Shown here: positions 53,746 to 64,000 of the stretch, in pieces
How the letters are laid out: each line of letters begins with the position of its first letter
Position numbering within the stretch: the stretch's first letter is position 1
From: Cavia porcellus
Lineage: Eukaryota > Chordata > Mammalia > Rodentia > Caviidae
Direction: 5' to 3'
Assembly: GCF_034190915.1 (NCBI RefSeq)
Contig: NW_026947514.1
Location: 3,059,701 to 3,123,700, forward strand
Length of the DNA: 64,000 bases
Translations under genes and position numbers: made by a program
The notes under the pieces: model-generated
Databases searched by the model: none
The model's input: the letters and a program-made list of their open reading frames with translations, nothing else
Told to the model about the DNA's origin: nothing

Positions 53746-56700
53746 CTGCTGGCAGCGCCCTGGTTGCCTCAGTTTACATTTGTGCAGTGAGTTGCATCCA
53801 GTGGGCCTACAGGGGGGAGGGTGTGGGTAGAGCACTTTGGGCTCCCATCTGAGGACCAGGGGGATGGCTCAGTCAGTTTGGGGGCCTCCTGGTAAAGGGT
53901 GGGTGTGGGTCTCTTGCCCAATACCTGGCTCCCTGCTGCCTGGTCAGGAGACTGAGTCCTTCCATGGGCCTCTGGAGGCAGCTGAAGAGGAGAGAGGCTG
54001 TGGCTCTCTGTGGATGGGTTTGTCCCTCTGTCACCTGCCTTGAGGAGTGTGTATCCCCAGAGAGCCAGGCCCACACAGGCGACAGGGGCTTTGGGGGCAG
54101 AAACAAGAGAGGAAAGTTAAGTCCTAGGGCAGGGCAGCTGCTGTGATTCCCACACCTGGTGGCCCCAGATGGCACAGGATGCCTTGGTGGGAGCTGGCCC
54201 TGAACCCTGAGTGGCCCCTCCATCCGTCCCTGCCACCTTTGCTGGGAGGTTGGACTCATGGGAAATTGGGAGTCTGGCCGTCCGGCCAAAGTCCTGTCCA
54301 CACTGGCGGCGGCCGTGGGAAGAGCTCAAGCCTGCGCTGTCCGCACCAGACTTCGTAGTTGTACTGGGTAAACGGACGGGTGCCCGTGATAAATGTGTTG
54401 ATTCTCAGACACCATCAACATGGACTAGGGCAACCACAGTGCGGAGAAACACCCTTGCACAAAGCTCTCTTTGGAAAAAGCAACAGGGGAGTAAAGGCTG
54501 CCAGGGGGTTGGCCCATAGCACAAGTCTCTCCTGAGCTCACGAGGCTGTTTGCTTAGCAGCCACCCAAGATCAACTTTAGAGCCACTTTCCTCTGGAGGG
54601 GAAAATACGCGCTTCCCTGATGGGACCTGCATGACTCTTGCCAGGGGCACGCTTGAGAGGAGAAACTGTCCCAGGCTCGAATCAGTGAGTACTTGGAGTG
54701 GCTTGGGAGAGAGTGGTGAGGCCCGCAGGGACCTCCCGTGGAGAGAAGCATCCCAGATGTCCACGACAACCCGCATGCCTGTCCTGGTCCCGAGAGCCTG
54801 TCCTGAGAAGGGGCAGCATCATGACGTGGTACAAAGGCTTGGACAGAGGAGTGAGTGACCCATACAGAGAACATGTGAATTAAAAACTATATTAAAAGAC
54901 ATTTCCCGGAACTGCGCTCCCCTCCCTTGCCTCAAACACACTGCTCCCACCATTCTCGCTGCTGTCTGAAGCTGTACCGGAAGTCCTCTTTCATGAGGGT
55001 CGTTATGAGGTGCAGTTAGAAACCGGTGGATGCTGCCGCCGGGCACTGTGCAGCCGAAGGTAAACTTGTCAAAGCACGATGCTGCGACCTCATCCGCCTC
55101 ATCCACTGACCGGGTCTGGCACCCTGCAACTACTGGCTCTTTCCCTAAGTCCAAATGACCAGAAAGGTCAGTGTTTTGAATCAGGCATTAGGGCTCCCAT
55201 GCCCAGGACAGTAACGGAGCTCACTGTCTGTATTACTGGAAGAAATTTTTTTTAAAAATCAGTGTCCGCTGTATTTTTCAGTCACATCGTGTAGGTTCTC
55301 AGGCTGGGTCTTTAGCCATGGGCTGGGGACAGAGATGAGAATATCCTCCCATGTCCACCAAGCTCCTGGAGGCAGGAGAAGCCAGGGAAGTTTTTGGAAT
55401 TAGGAGGCACCCCTAGGTGCCCTGTGCAGCATCCAGGCAGCACCCATTCACGCCATCAGTGCATTCCAATGGAGAAATATCTGGAGCTCCTGGAAATCAG
55501 CTTCCCCTTCTGTGCCCTTCCAGTCTGAAGAAGAATCCTGCCTGTGCGGATTTGGGTGAGGATTGGGGACATTTCCTGAGGGTCTGCAGGGGGCTCCTTC
55601 TCCTGGAGTCCCTCTTCCGGTTCTGGTCTTCTCTCCAGGTCTGTAGGCAACCTGGCTTCTACCCACCCAGTGCAGGGCCACTGCAAGGGCACCTAGTGTC
55701 AGGGCTGAGGGCTCAGTCTGCCCCTGGCCCTCAGAGTTCCTCATGGCTGAGATTACCAGAGCCAGGACCTGCGCAGTGCTGTGGGCCTCCAGCTCCACAG
55801 CTGCTAAGGAGCAGACCTGCGATGTGAACTCTCAACACCCCAGTGTATCCTCCTCTCCCTGGGGTTCAGGAGGTTGGAGACGCAGCCCCATCCACACCCC
55901 AGCTCTGGGCGGATGAAGCAAGTGATCGGGGCTCCAGCTGCGCAGCCCTCTTTACCACTGTCCTTAGGCTTGGCCTTCTTGCAGCGAATTACGTGATTCT
56001 CTGAGCTTCTAGAGACAGAGCGAAAGGACAGTGTCCCTGCATGGTGCAAGACCACACAGTACTCAGAATGACCGAGCCTTTGTGTCCAACCTGCACCCAC
56101 TCCACCATGTCCTGTAGAGGGTCTTTCTGGTCTGGTCCAGCCTATGTGGGCACCCCCACACAAAGCCCTCTCCTGAGCTCCCCACAGCTCGACTGCAGTC
56201 TCTTGGACCTTCACATGGCTCCTGTGCCACTGGGATGAGCAGGCTGCCCTGCCACTCTGCCATGAGCATCCTGCCCACTGGACAGGTTTGCCTGGACACT
56301 GCAGAAATGACTGTCCCTTTTCTCTGGACCCCTGGAGCTCCCTGTTACCCTTGAGGGTGAGTCAATATTCAGACCTTGTCCTACCCATTCTGAGCACTCT
56401 ATGGCACCAAGCCCAGCAGCCCAGGAACTGTCCTGGAGGGGCAGGATCTTGAAACCACAAAGAACAAGGCTGATGTTTCAAAGTGGAATTCTGTGGGTCC
56501 CAGGAGGCTCCCCAGTGGCTCCCCATCAAATTCTAGACCTGGTGACAGCTGGATCTGAGAATGGTGGCCTTGAGACCCAGCACAGGGTCCTCAGCAATCA
56601 AGCTAGTTTTCTGCTTCAGTGGAATCACCAAGCTAGTGGCCAGGGGACAGGCAAACCTGGCCACTAGTCATCTCTGGGTTTCAGGGACACACTGGATTGA

Positions 56701-58261
56701 CAGAGTCCCTTGGGCAGCCATGGAAACAAGGTGGAGCCACAAGGTCTTTCCACAGACACACACAGGAATTCCAAGCCTACCCCAAGATCCAACTCAAGGG
56801 CACTTTGTTCTGACCTTAGCCCTGACTGCTGGGTGAGGGGCAGGAAAGGTCAGGGTCCTGCTCCTCTTAGCCCAAGCCCCACGCCAGGTGACCTGCTGTG
56901 ACCCAAGCCCAGGGGTGACATCTGTACAGATGCTGCCCACTCACAGGCCACCCTGCTCTTGGAGCCTGAGTCACATCCTACTTAGGAGCTTGGGGATGGT
57001 TTTACTTTTCTGTTAAGTAATCTTTAATAAGGTCATTAAAATGGGGAAGAAAAGCCGATGAGGTAACCACATGGCAGTGTGTCACCGGAGATAAGTACAT
57101 CCATCCCAACCTCATGACCCCCAGGGAACCCTGCTGCTTCCACAGGGTCTCTGTGGCCTCTGTACCAGGTTCCTGTGACTCTTGTCAACACGCCAAGGCT
57201 GGGCTTGCTTCCCGCCTTGGCCACACCAGGGTTGGAGAGTCGGCTGGGGGAGTCCGGGCAGAGGTGTGGCGTCTGGGGAGCAGGGTGCGGAGTCTGGGGC
57301 CATGGCTGTGCCCAGGACCCTGGAGGCTGAGAAAGGCATGCGAATCCACAAAGGTCAACTCCCTGGCTTGGTGTGGATGCCGGATGCCCTCAGCACGATG
57401 GGCCCTTTTGCTTGGATGGTGACAAATCTCTCACTTTTAACCCAGCTTCACAGTGGCTCCTGGATGCAGGCGGTGTCAGCTCTACATCAGGACACTGACA
57501 CCAGGGAGGTGAAATGGCCGCCCAGGTGCACTGCCGTGGCAATGCAGCTGGGCCTGACGGGGCCTCCCAGGCTTCATCACTGCGGCCCTGCTGCCCCCAG
57601 AGGCCTCCTGGCCACCCTTTGCTGCTGCTCCTCTCCCTATCCAGCAATGCTCATGGAGAAAACCGAAGACAAAGGCTTCCTCTTCTGGGAGCGAGTTTTG
57701 ATCTTCCTTCTCCAACCCACCAGGTCCTGGATCCTCTGCACGGGACGTTTCCCCAGCTCCCAGTGCCTGTTGCCACCTCCCTGACCCACAGTAGCGTCCT
57801 CATTCTGATTCTCAGTGTCCCGGAACTCTTCTCTCAATGCCTCTTCCCACAACTAGCCTCTCCCATGCTTCCCAGTCCTTGATCTGGACAGCATAAGGCT
57901 GTGGAAAAATCCACAGGATAAAGGCCAGGAAAGCTGAGTTCTAGAACTTCCATCAAGCAAAAGCATTATCTTTTAACAACAAAAATGCTCACATGGTTAG
58001 GCATGATTTCACAGAAAGTTAGTGTTCTGGGACAGACAATAGACTCTGGCAACTCAGATGAGTTCCAACTGGTCGCCGTGCCGCCTGCATCGCATTGCCT
58101 CCCTTGATTTTTATCTTTTCACTTAAAACTGATTATTGTGATGACCTTTGAGCAAAATTATGCCACACTGAACTCAGTGCTTGCCAAGTAGTGGTGTGTT
58201 GTCAAGATGAGCACCCGCCCTTCCATTGTTCCCTTCCAGGCAACTAAGACCCCAAACCTTC
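53746..58261. other. GC-rich intergenic sequence, about 4.5 kb
   Basis: No gene or repeat family recognised. Small AT-rich islands lie at 55,240-55,290 and 57,000-57,060 (the latter with TAATCTTTAATAAGGTCATTAAAA) and could be regulatory or old repeat remnants. One minus-strand frame at 54,820-55,154 is discussed in the findings. Confidence 0.4.
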
Positions 58262-58535
58262 ATCTAGCTATCCATCTCTCTTTCCGTCTCTTCATGCATG
58301 CATGCATCCATCCATCCACCCCAACCTTCATCTCTCTATCCACCTGAGTTGTTCCATCTCTCCATCCATTCACCCATCCATCCATACTTCACCATCTATC
58401 CATCCCAAGCCTTCATCTGTCTATCCATCCTTCCATCTTTCCATCCATCTATCAACCTTTCATCTATTCAGTCATATATCCATTTACCCACACATCCATC
58501 CATCCATCCATTCATCTCTCTACCCTTCTATCCAA
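58262..58535. repeat. (ATCC)n tetranucleotide array, imperfect
   Basis: About 270 bases built from ATCC/CATC units with frequent interruptions and two longer direct sub-repeats ('ccttcatctctctatccacc'-like). The plus-strand open frames here are low-complexity Ser/His/Pro/Ile text, not genes. Confidence 0.9.
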
Positions 58536-58949
58536 TCTTGGCTCCAGGTGCCTTTGACCAAAAAGCCCAGCTTTCCGTAGGCCAGGTCCAATGCTCGGAC
58601 AATACCCGATTTACCAGTAAGACCTTCCCCATGGAGCTCCCAGAAGCCCGGCTCTCCCGCTCTTTGGCAACAGACCCCCACGGAGATTCCAGGCTCCCCT
58701 TCCAGGCTCACATGATGATTTATGCCCCCTGCTGCTGCCCTGCCTCTCCTGCATCATGTTTCAAAGTTTCAGAGTATGCCCGTGTGATGGGGCAGGAGGG
58801 CAGCTCGGTCATGTCCTACTCTGGCTCCCGAGAGACAGCTGCACAAGAAGCCCCGTTGCTGTTTGGCCCTGCCCAAGTGCAGAAGCTGTGAGAGGCCTCA
58901 GATGTTGCTCCTCTGGCACCAACTGTCCCGGAGGAGGACGAGCTTGATT
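58536..58949. other. Intergenic sequence, nothing recognised
   Basis: About 400 bases between the tetranucleotide array and the AT-rich block. Nothing identified. Confidence 0.35.
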
Positions 58950-59370
58950 TAAGAAAACACACAAAACCACTCAGACTTAGAGGGGAAGTATTTCTCTTCT
59001 AATTCTTCCTTTGTTTTTAGAGGTGTCCAAGACTAAAGTTCTCTCAATATGTCAGGCTTTTCAAAAAATGATTAAAATGCACCAGATTATTAAATAGAGC
59101 TGCTTCAGACTTAATTTAGCAAACTGTAACATTTTTATCATTTTTATAAAACCCTTCTTAATGAAAACCGTCTGCGAGGAGACCAAATATCGGGGCCGAA
59201 ATCATGTTTCCTCTGTATTTGTTATCCCTGAAGATGTTTTTTCCAGATTTTTACAGAAATAATAAATTTCATTTAGAAGTGTGGGCCTCTGCGGTGGTGC
59301 CACACATCTCTGAATTTCCAATTTGCAGCACAAGAAGCTAATCCCACTGTAATTTTTCATACTTGCCAGC
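58950..59370. promoter_or_regulatory. AT-rich conserved-element candidate
   Basis: A 420-base AT-rich island in GC-rich surroundings with many short motifs (TTTGTTTTTAG, ATGATTAAAATG, AGATTATTAAATAG, TTAATTTAGC, TAATAAATTTC, CTAATCCC, TGTAATTTTT). It does not match an L1, SINE or LTR that I know and has no coding frame. The density of TAAT and forkhead-like sites is what one sees in deeply conserved developmental enhancers. Whether it is conserved cannot be tested here. Confidence 0.4.
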
Positions 59371-60439
59371 TCCTGACCGCAGTTTCATACCTTCTTCTCC
59401 TCCCTGAAAGTGCAGGACTTGTGGCAACATCAGACCCAGTGTGTTTATTTCTATGAGCCTGAGGAATGCTGTCCTAATAGGCATAAACATATTTTCTCAG
59501 TGACAAATGTTTTCATCCTGCAGTTCCTGATTTCACAGGTCACTGCTTGAGACGCTTTCCCACGAGCAGTCGCCTCTATCCACTGGCTTACCCAGGAGGC
59601 GTCCTGGCTGGACACACGCTGTGTGGGGTGGCAGGTCCGCCCCTTGGACAACCGGCCTGCCCTGGACGCCCCTTTGGTGACACCTCGTTAACTGACGTGC
59701 GACTTCCAGCCCCAAGAATTATGGCTACCATAAAACTACCTCGAAAGCGGTTTCTCAGGTCCAAGGTCTGTGGCTGTCTTGGGGGCCTCCCAGTGGCTTC
59801 CTTCCACGTGGGAAGCGGAGAGAGTTGCAGGTCAGCAGCCCACGGCCCTGGCCGGGAGGTCATGCCTGGATCGCATCCGGGGGCTCAGCCTGGTGGAGCA
59901 GCCCCTGCGCTGGGGGCAGGATCACCTGGTGTGCCCTCTCTGGCTTCCTCCACAGGTCAGGTGGGATCACCAGGGCACATGTCCCTTCCTGGCTCCTCCT
60001 GGAGGGCATTCTGGTCACTCGGGTGCCTCAGGAGATTTGCTGGGAATGATGGAGCCCATCTAGAAAGATCTGGAGAGATCTAGACAGGGTTATCTGAGCA
60101 CCAAACTCAGATCTGGTTCTGACCCAAGATGTCACTTCAGCATGGTTCAGTCTCCCCTGAAGCAGCTGGGCCCCAGGGGGGTTTGCACCCCACCCCTTGC
60201 TTTGCACTCAGCTCTTGGACAATGCACCTTCCATGTGCTGGGAGCACCAGGTTTTTATCAAGGCTGGGGGTCAAGTGAACAAACTTCTCAGCTCATCTAG
60301 CATTTTTGGTGTAGTTCAGAGCTAAAACTAGGAAAGTGCGGGTTATGTCACATCCAGCCTCCTGCTCCTCATCAGGGCAAATACCCTCAACTGGCCTTGC
60401 CTCCCAGCTAGCAATCTCCTGACCCCTGCTGCAAAGAAC
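59371..60439. other. GC-rich intergenic sequence, nothing recognised
   Basis: No gene or repeat family recognised. The segment 59,460-59,760 has balanced composition and may be a weak continuation of the preceding block. Confidence 0.35.
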
Positions 60440-60620
60440 AAAGGTCCGATTCAGCCTCCGGGTGGGAAAGGGATCTCATTAAAGGGAAGATGAAGTGGGG
60501 GCCAATGAAGTGGGGGCCAACGTATTGTTTTTAATGGGAAAAACAAGAATTTGCTGTTATGTGTTAGATTAAAGGCTTCATGGGGGGGATTAATCGGATT
60601 GCTACTGGCCTTTGGGGTAG
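60440..60620. promoter_or_regulatory. Possible conserved element with a 17-bp direct repeat
   Basis: A direct repeat of GATGAAGTGGGGGCCAA-like sequence (about 60,488-60,521) is followed by TTTTTAATGGG, AGATTAAAGGC and GATTAATCGGATT, the last a bicoid-class (OTX/PITX-like) TAATC site. No repeat family fits. The function is inferred. Confidence 0.35.
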
Positions 60621-61179
60621 CCTCTGCCTCCCCATCCTTGGAGGAGTCCTGGGCCAGGGCTGGGAACTGGTTCATCTCCCTCCGTTATTCAGTGAAGGCT
60701 CTGACAGCTCCCGCCCAGCTCTCTCCCGGGGTGGCTGAGTGTCAACTGTCACCTGCACACACCACACACGGTGGTCTCCCAGCAATGGCCGGCCGCTCTG
60801 TTCCGACCCCTTGCTGGTCACCTGCCCCCACCACCATCTCTGTCCTCCAGAGGCACACAGTGCTCCAGCTGTCCTTGTTCAAATGCTCCATCCCCCAAGC
60901 TTGGATGCCACCAACTTCAACTTTTCCTGCCGTGTAAGACACAGGAAAAGCACACAGACTGCAGGGGACACTGAGCTGTCACCAACTGGCCGACCTCCTT
61001 CTCTTCAGCCAGATGGGAACAGAAACAGAACCTTGTGGGGCCCACAAGGCCCTTGACACCAGTCTGCTTTGGCACCATTTTTAAATCTCTGTTTGCATTT
61101 TTATGAACAAATTGTACACCAAATTCTGTGCTATGTGGGTGTCCAGGCCAACAAGCTTTAAACAAGTGGGTCCCAGCCA
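60621..61179. other. GC-rich intergenic sequence, nothing recognised
   Basis: No gene or repeat family recognised. Confidence 0.35.
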
Positions 61180-61322
61180 GGGACTGCTTGTCACCCCAGC
61201 ACTGTGGGAGGCTGAGGCAGGAGGATCGCAAGTTCAGTGGCTTGGTATGACTCAGTCTCAAAATAAAAAAGGGCCGAGCATTGTGCCCTGTGGGAAGGCC
61301 CGGGGTCCAGCCCCCAGCTCCC
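61180..61322 (+). repeat. B1+ID composite SINE
   Basis: B1 part 'gtcaccccagcactgtgggaggctgaggcaggaggatcgcaagttcagtgg...gactcagtctcaaaataaaaa', then an ID-like part 'gggccgagcattgtgccctgtgggaaggcccggggtccagcccccag'. Confidence 0.7.
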
Positions 61323-61473
61323 GGGCCCCTAAATGTAGGTCCCTACCTCTGGAAACAGGACAGGCCCCATGCTGCTGCCCCTCCCCAAGCATTTCTAGCA
61401 CCTCTGAGAGCACCACCTCCAGGAATCCCTCCAGGTACCCCCCTCCTGAGAGCCATCTCACGGGGAGACTTTC

Positions 61474-61580
61474 TTTTTTTTTTTTTTTTTTGGTCTTTTT
61501 GTTTTTATCAGTACCAGGGATCGAACTCACGACTGCCTGCTTGCAAGGCAGGCACTTATGCCACTGAGCTAAATCCCCAG
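61474..61580 (-). repeat. Young tRNA-Ala-type ID SINE, antisense
   Basis: Nearly identical to the element at 15,766-15,872: the same TGC anticodon arm, A-box and B-box, with only a few differences in the tail and one in the D-arm (A for G). A run of 18 T (61,474-61,491) is its tail. The flanking target duplication is not clear. Confidence 0.9.
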
Positions 61581-61834
61581 CTTTCCTACCTGCCCCTCCT
61601 GTTAGACACGAAGTTGCTCGGGGCTGGGGACCTGCCTCAGGAGCTGTCCTGCCCTCCCTGTGTCAGGGAGGGCACAGCCCCAGCGGCCCTGGGCCCGGTT
61701 CTGCCCAGATTCGGCACATCTGCTGCCAGGGAGAGGCTCCCTGTACCTTGAGATGCACAACACCCTGGGACAGGAAGGGTGCAGTCCATGTCCTAGGTCC
61801 AGGAGTGGGGTGAGGCTCTGCCCCACTGTCGTCA
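61581..61834. other. Intergenic sequence, nothing recognised
   Basis: Short GC-rich stretch between the SINE and an L1 end. Confidence 0.35.
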
Positions 61835-62330
61835 TGGTTGGGGGTAACCATTGTGGCCACTGTGGAAATCAGGGCAGAGGAGCCTCAAGAAAAGAAAGTC
61901 TGATTGGTCCAGCTCTCCCCTTCTAGGCCCCCTCCTGAGAGTTAAAGACATCACACTGCAGTGACATGCGCACGCCCACGTGCACAACACCACAGCTCAA
62001 CACCCCCTCTTGGGGCTGCCTCCACAGCCTCGGCAGATGAATGGATAAAGAAAATGTGATATTTACATGGATGGAGCACTACTCTGTCATAAAGAAGGAT
62101 AAACTTGTAATCACTTGTAAGAAAATGAGACCATAGTGCTGAGGGAAATAAACCAGACATGCATGATCTCTCTCCTATGAGACACCCAAAGGACAAATAA
62201 ACAGCACCATAAAGACAGACAATAAGAGGCAGAAGGACAGGGAAGGCGACCAGAGATGAAGGGGCGGAGGGGCAGGAGATGCAGAAGGAGTAAAGATTTG
62301 TCCCTGGCAGGTGCTGGCTCCCTAGGACAA
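61835..62330 (+). mobile_element. L1 ORF2 end and 3' UTR, sense
   Basis: 'aaccattgtggccactgtggaaatcagggcagaggagcctcaagaaa', 'gatgaatggataaagaaaatgtgatatttacatggatggagcactactctgtcataaagaagg' and 'agggaaataaaccagacatgcatgatctctctcc' follow the order of the L1 ORF2 C-terminus and 3' UTR. The last 80 bases are purine-rich like an L1 3' UTR. Internal deletions are present. Confidence 0.8.
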
Positions 62331-63448
62331 GGTTGCCATACACTGCTCTTGGGTACCAGTGAAAGGGAGAATGCAAAAGGAAGAGAAATCAGGGGCCAGA
62401 GAGGAGAGTGGAGAAGGGACCCTGCACCTGGGGGACCCCGTGTGATACCCCAAGACTTGAATCTCTGAGTGGGAATTCAGGGGGCTTCTTGTGGCTGCTG
62501 TTGACTGCCGGCTGGCGGGGATCCTCACTCTGGGAAGTGGCCTGGAAGGTCACTGAGCTCTGGGAGCCTCTCTCCTCATCTCTAGGGCACCTCATCTGTG
62601 ACCCCTCTGACCCTACCACAGAGCAGGTGGCGGGTGGCACCTTTTTCTCCAGAGTTTCCACACGACTGGTTCCTGCCATGGAAGATGAAACCACTGTATT
62701 TCCTTGAGCCCCAAAGCCCTTCCCTGGAGCTCCCAGCAGGGAAGGAACTCGTCTGAATCACCCAGGAGTCACCAAGTGCTGTCAGGAACAGGAACTGGGG
62801 TTCCCCAAAGCAGCTTTACTAGACAGGAGCATTCCCAGAGGAGGAGGGACGCTGGCCACAGACACCTGGAGAGCCCCTCAGAGGGACTCCAGGGTTGCGG
62901 AGGGAACCCTAGATGGTGCTTCTGTCCTCTGCACCCCCATCGGCCCACCTGCTCCCATCCCACAGCCCCCAGCTCCTGGGGCCTGGGAAGCAGGTGTCCT
63001 GAACCCCCATATCCCTGTACACACTTGGGAGGTTCAGGACCTGCTAAACCTCACATGTGTGTCACCCACCAGGCAGGTCCTGTGCTATCCTGAGGACGCT
63101 ATCCTGAGTCAGGGCTGACACCTGCTCCTGGAGCCCCCACGGTGCTTCCAGGTGGAGCCCCAGCCTTGTCTCTGCCATGGGGCGTTCCTGGCCTCAGGTG
63201 AAGGGATTAGCTCCGGGGAGGAGCCCTGCAGCTTCCACTGTGCCGGGGCCACAGGACCTTGTGCCATGATGGCTGGACCTAGAGGTGCGGGGCATCCTGT
63301 TGGCCATGGCCAGGCTGCCCAGCTCAGGACCTGGAAGGAGGACTGTCCCCACTGCAGGGGTTGCCACCCACAGGGCAGAAGGCGGTCCCCAGACGGAGCA
63401 GGGAGATGGAGCAAAAGGGCCCCACAGCTGGGAGCAAGAAGAACAGAA
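62331..63448. other. GC-rich intergenic sequence, nothing recognised
   Basis: No gene or repeat family recognised. Confidence 0.35.
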
Positions 63449-63600
63449 AGGGCAGGCATGGCGGGCTCCTGTAACCCCTGCATGTGGGAGGCTGAGGCAG
63501 GGGGATCCCCTGAGGCTACACCGTGCAGGTTACGTAGTGAGTTCAAGGGCAGCCTGAGCTACATAGGAAGGCCTGCCCCAAAAACCAAAGAGGGAAAAAA
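63449..63600 (+). repeat. B1-type SINE, sense
   Basis: 'gggcaggcatggcgggctcctgtaacccctgcatgtgggaggctgaggcaggggg...gtgagttcaagggcagcctgagctacataggaaggcctgccccaaaaacc' is a B1 with the doubled middle unit. Confidence 0.85.
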
Positions 63601-63680
63601 TGTAGAAAGAAAAGAGGAGAAGGAAAGAGAAAGAGGAGAGAAAAGGAGAGAGGAGCCAGGAAGGAAGGGACAGGGACGTG
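63601..63680. repeat. Purine-rich (GA/GGAA) tract
   Basis: Eighty bases that are almost entirely A and G, the degraded tail of the SINE before it. Confidence 0.85.
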
Positions 63681-64000
63681 GAGGACCCTTAAGGAGCCCA
63701 GGGATGAGTGGGAACCACGAGGTGCCCCCCGGGCAGCCCCACACAGGGGATGCCTGCCCTCCCCTGCACGCTGCCTGGAGGTGATCGGATGCGAATCTTC
63801 TGCCCTCATTCCTGGGCCACACCGTGTGGGGCCCAGGAGGGTCTGAACCTCGGCAATGCATCAGCATCTCCTCAGCTTGGGACGAGCAGCCTCCTGCTGG
63901 TCTTGGGGTTCCTTGCTCAACTGCTCCCCAATCCTAAGCATGCAGCTCTAAGGAGGGGTTAGAGTTCAGCTTTCTCCTCTTCTGCTCTGGGGAAGGAAGT
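63681..64000. other. Intergenic sequence to the window edge
   Basis: No feature recognised. Confidence 0.35.

Noticed and set aside
58262..58535. CRISPR-like array
   Set aside because: The units are four bases with irregular breaks. This is a eukaryotic microsatellite without repeat-spacer structure.
58298..58891. 197-codon Ser/His/Pro-rich frame
   Set aside because: Its first half is a translation of the ATCC tetranucleotide array. The second half has no recognisable domain.

Overview
The window looks like nuclear DNA from a mammal, most likely a non-murid rodent. The evidence is the repeats: B1 (7SL-derived) SINEs, tRNA-Ala/BC1-type ID SINEs, B1+ID composites, rodent-style MaLR LTRs (ORR/MT-like) beside older MLT1 LTRs, many degenerate L1 copies, and simple repeats of the GGAA, GA, CT and CATC types. 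A squirrel- or beaver-related species is my guess from the ID form, but I cannot fix the genus. No host protein-coding exon, rRNA or functional tRNA gene could be recognised. The long overlapping reading frames in the GC-rich parts are chance products of base composition.

Layout. 1-10.4 kb is GC-rich intergenic DNA with old SINEs, L1 3' ends, MLT1 LTRs and a nested pair of MaLR LTRs. 10.4-14.9 kb is a decayed sense-strand L1. 15-24 kb is GC-rich and mostly non-repetitive, with a young ID SINE and GT/CA tracts. 24.4-34.8 kb is a patchwork of sense-strand L1 pieces broken by MaLR LTRs, a B1, a short retroposed insert and GA microsatellites. 34.9-47.5 kb is a minus-strand L1, into which a complete class II (betaretrovirus-like, ERVK type) provirus has inserted at 37,625-43,758. 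47.8-49 kb is an old L1 3' end split by a probable DNA transposon. 49-64 kb is GC-rich intergenic DNA with a few AT-rich, TAAT-rich islands that resemble conserved regulatory elements.

The provirus is the main object. It lies on the minus strand. Its two 578-bp LTRs show no difference that I can find by eye, and a perfect 6-bp target duplication (AATTGT) flanks them, so the insertion is recent. It keeps a primer-binding site, a splice donor, a polypurine tract, the 5' part of gag, an open pol 3' part (RNase H and integrase with their catalytic residues) and a full-length open env of 726 codons. One internal deletion has removed the end of gag, the protease region and most of reverse transcriptase. 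Gag and the remaining pol now lie in one frame separated by a single UGA. The element therefore cannot copy itself, and its recent movement implies help from an intact relative elsewhere in the genome.
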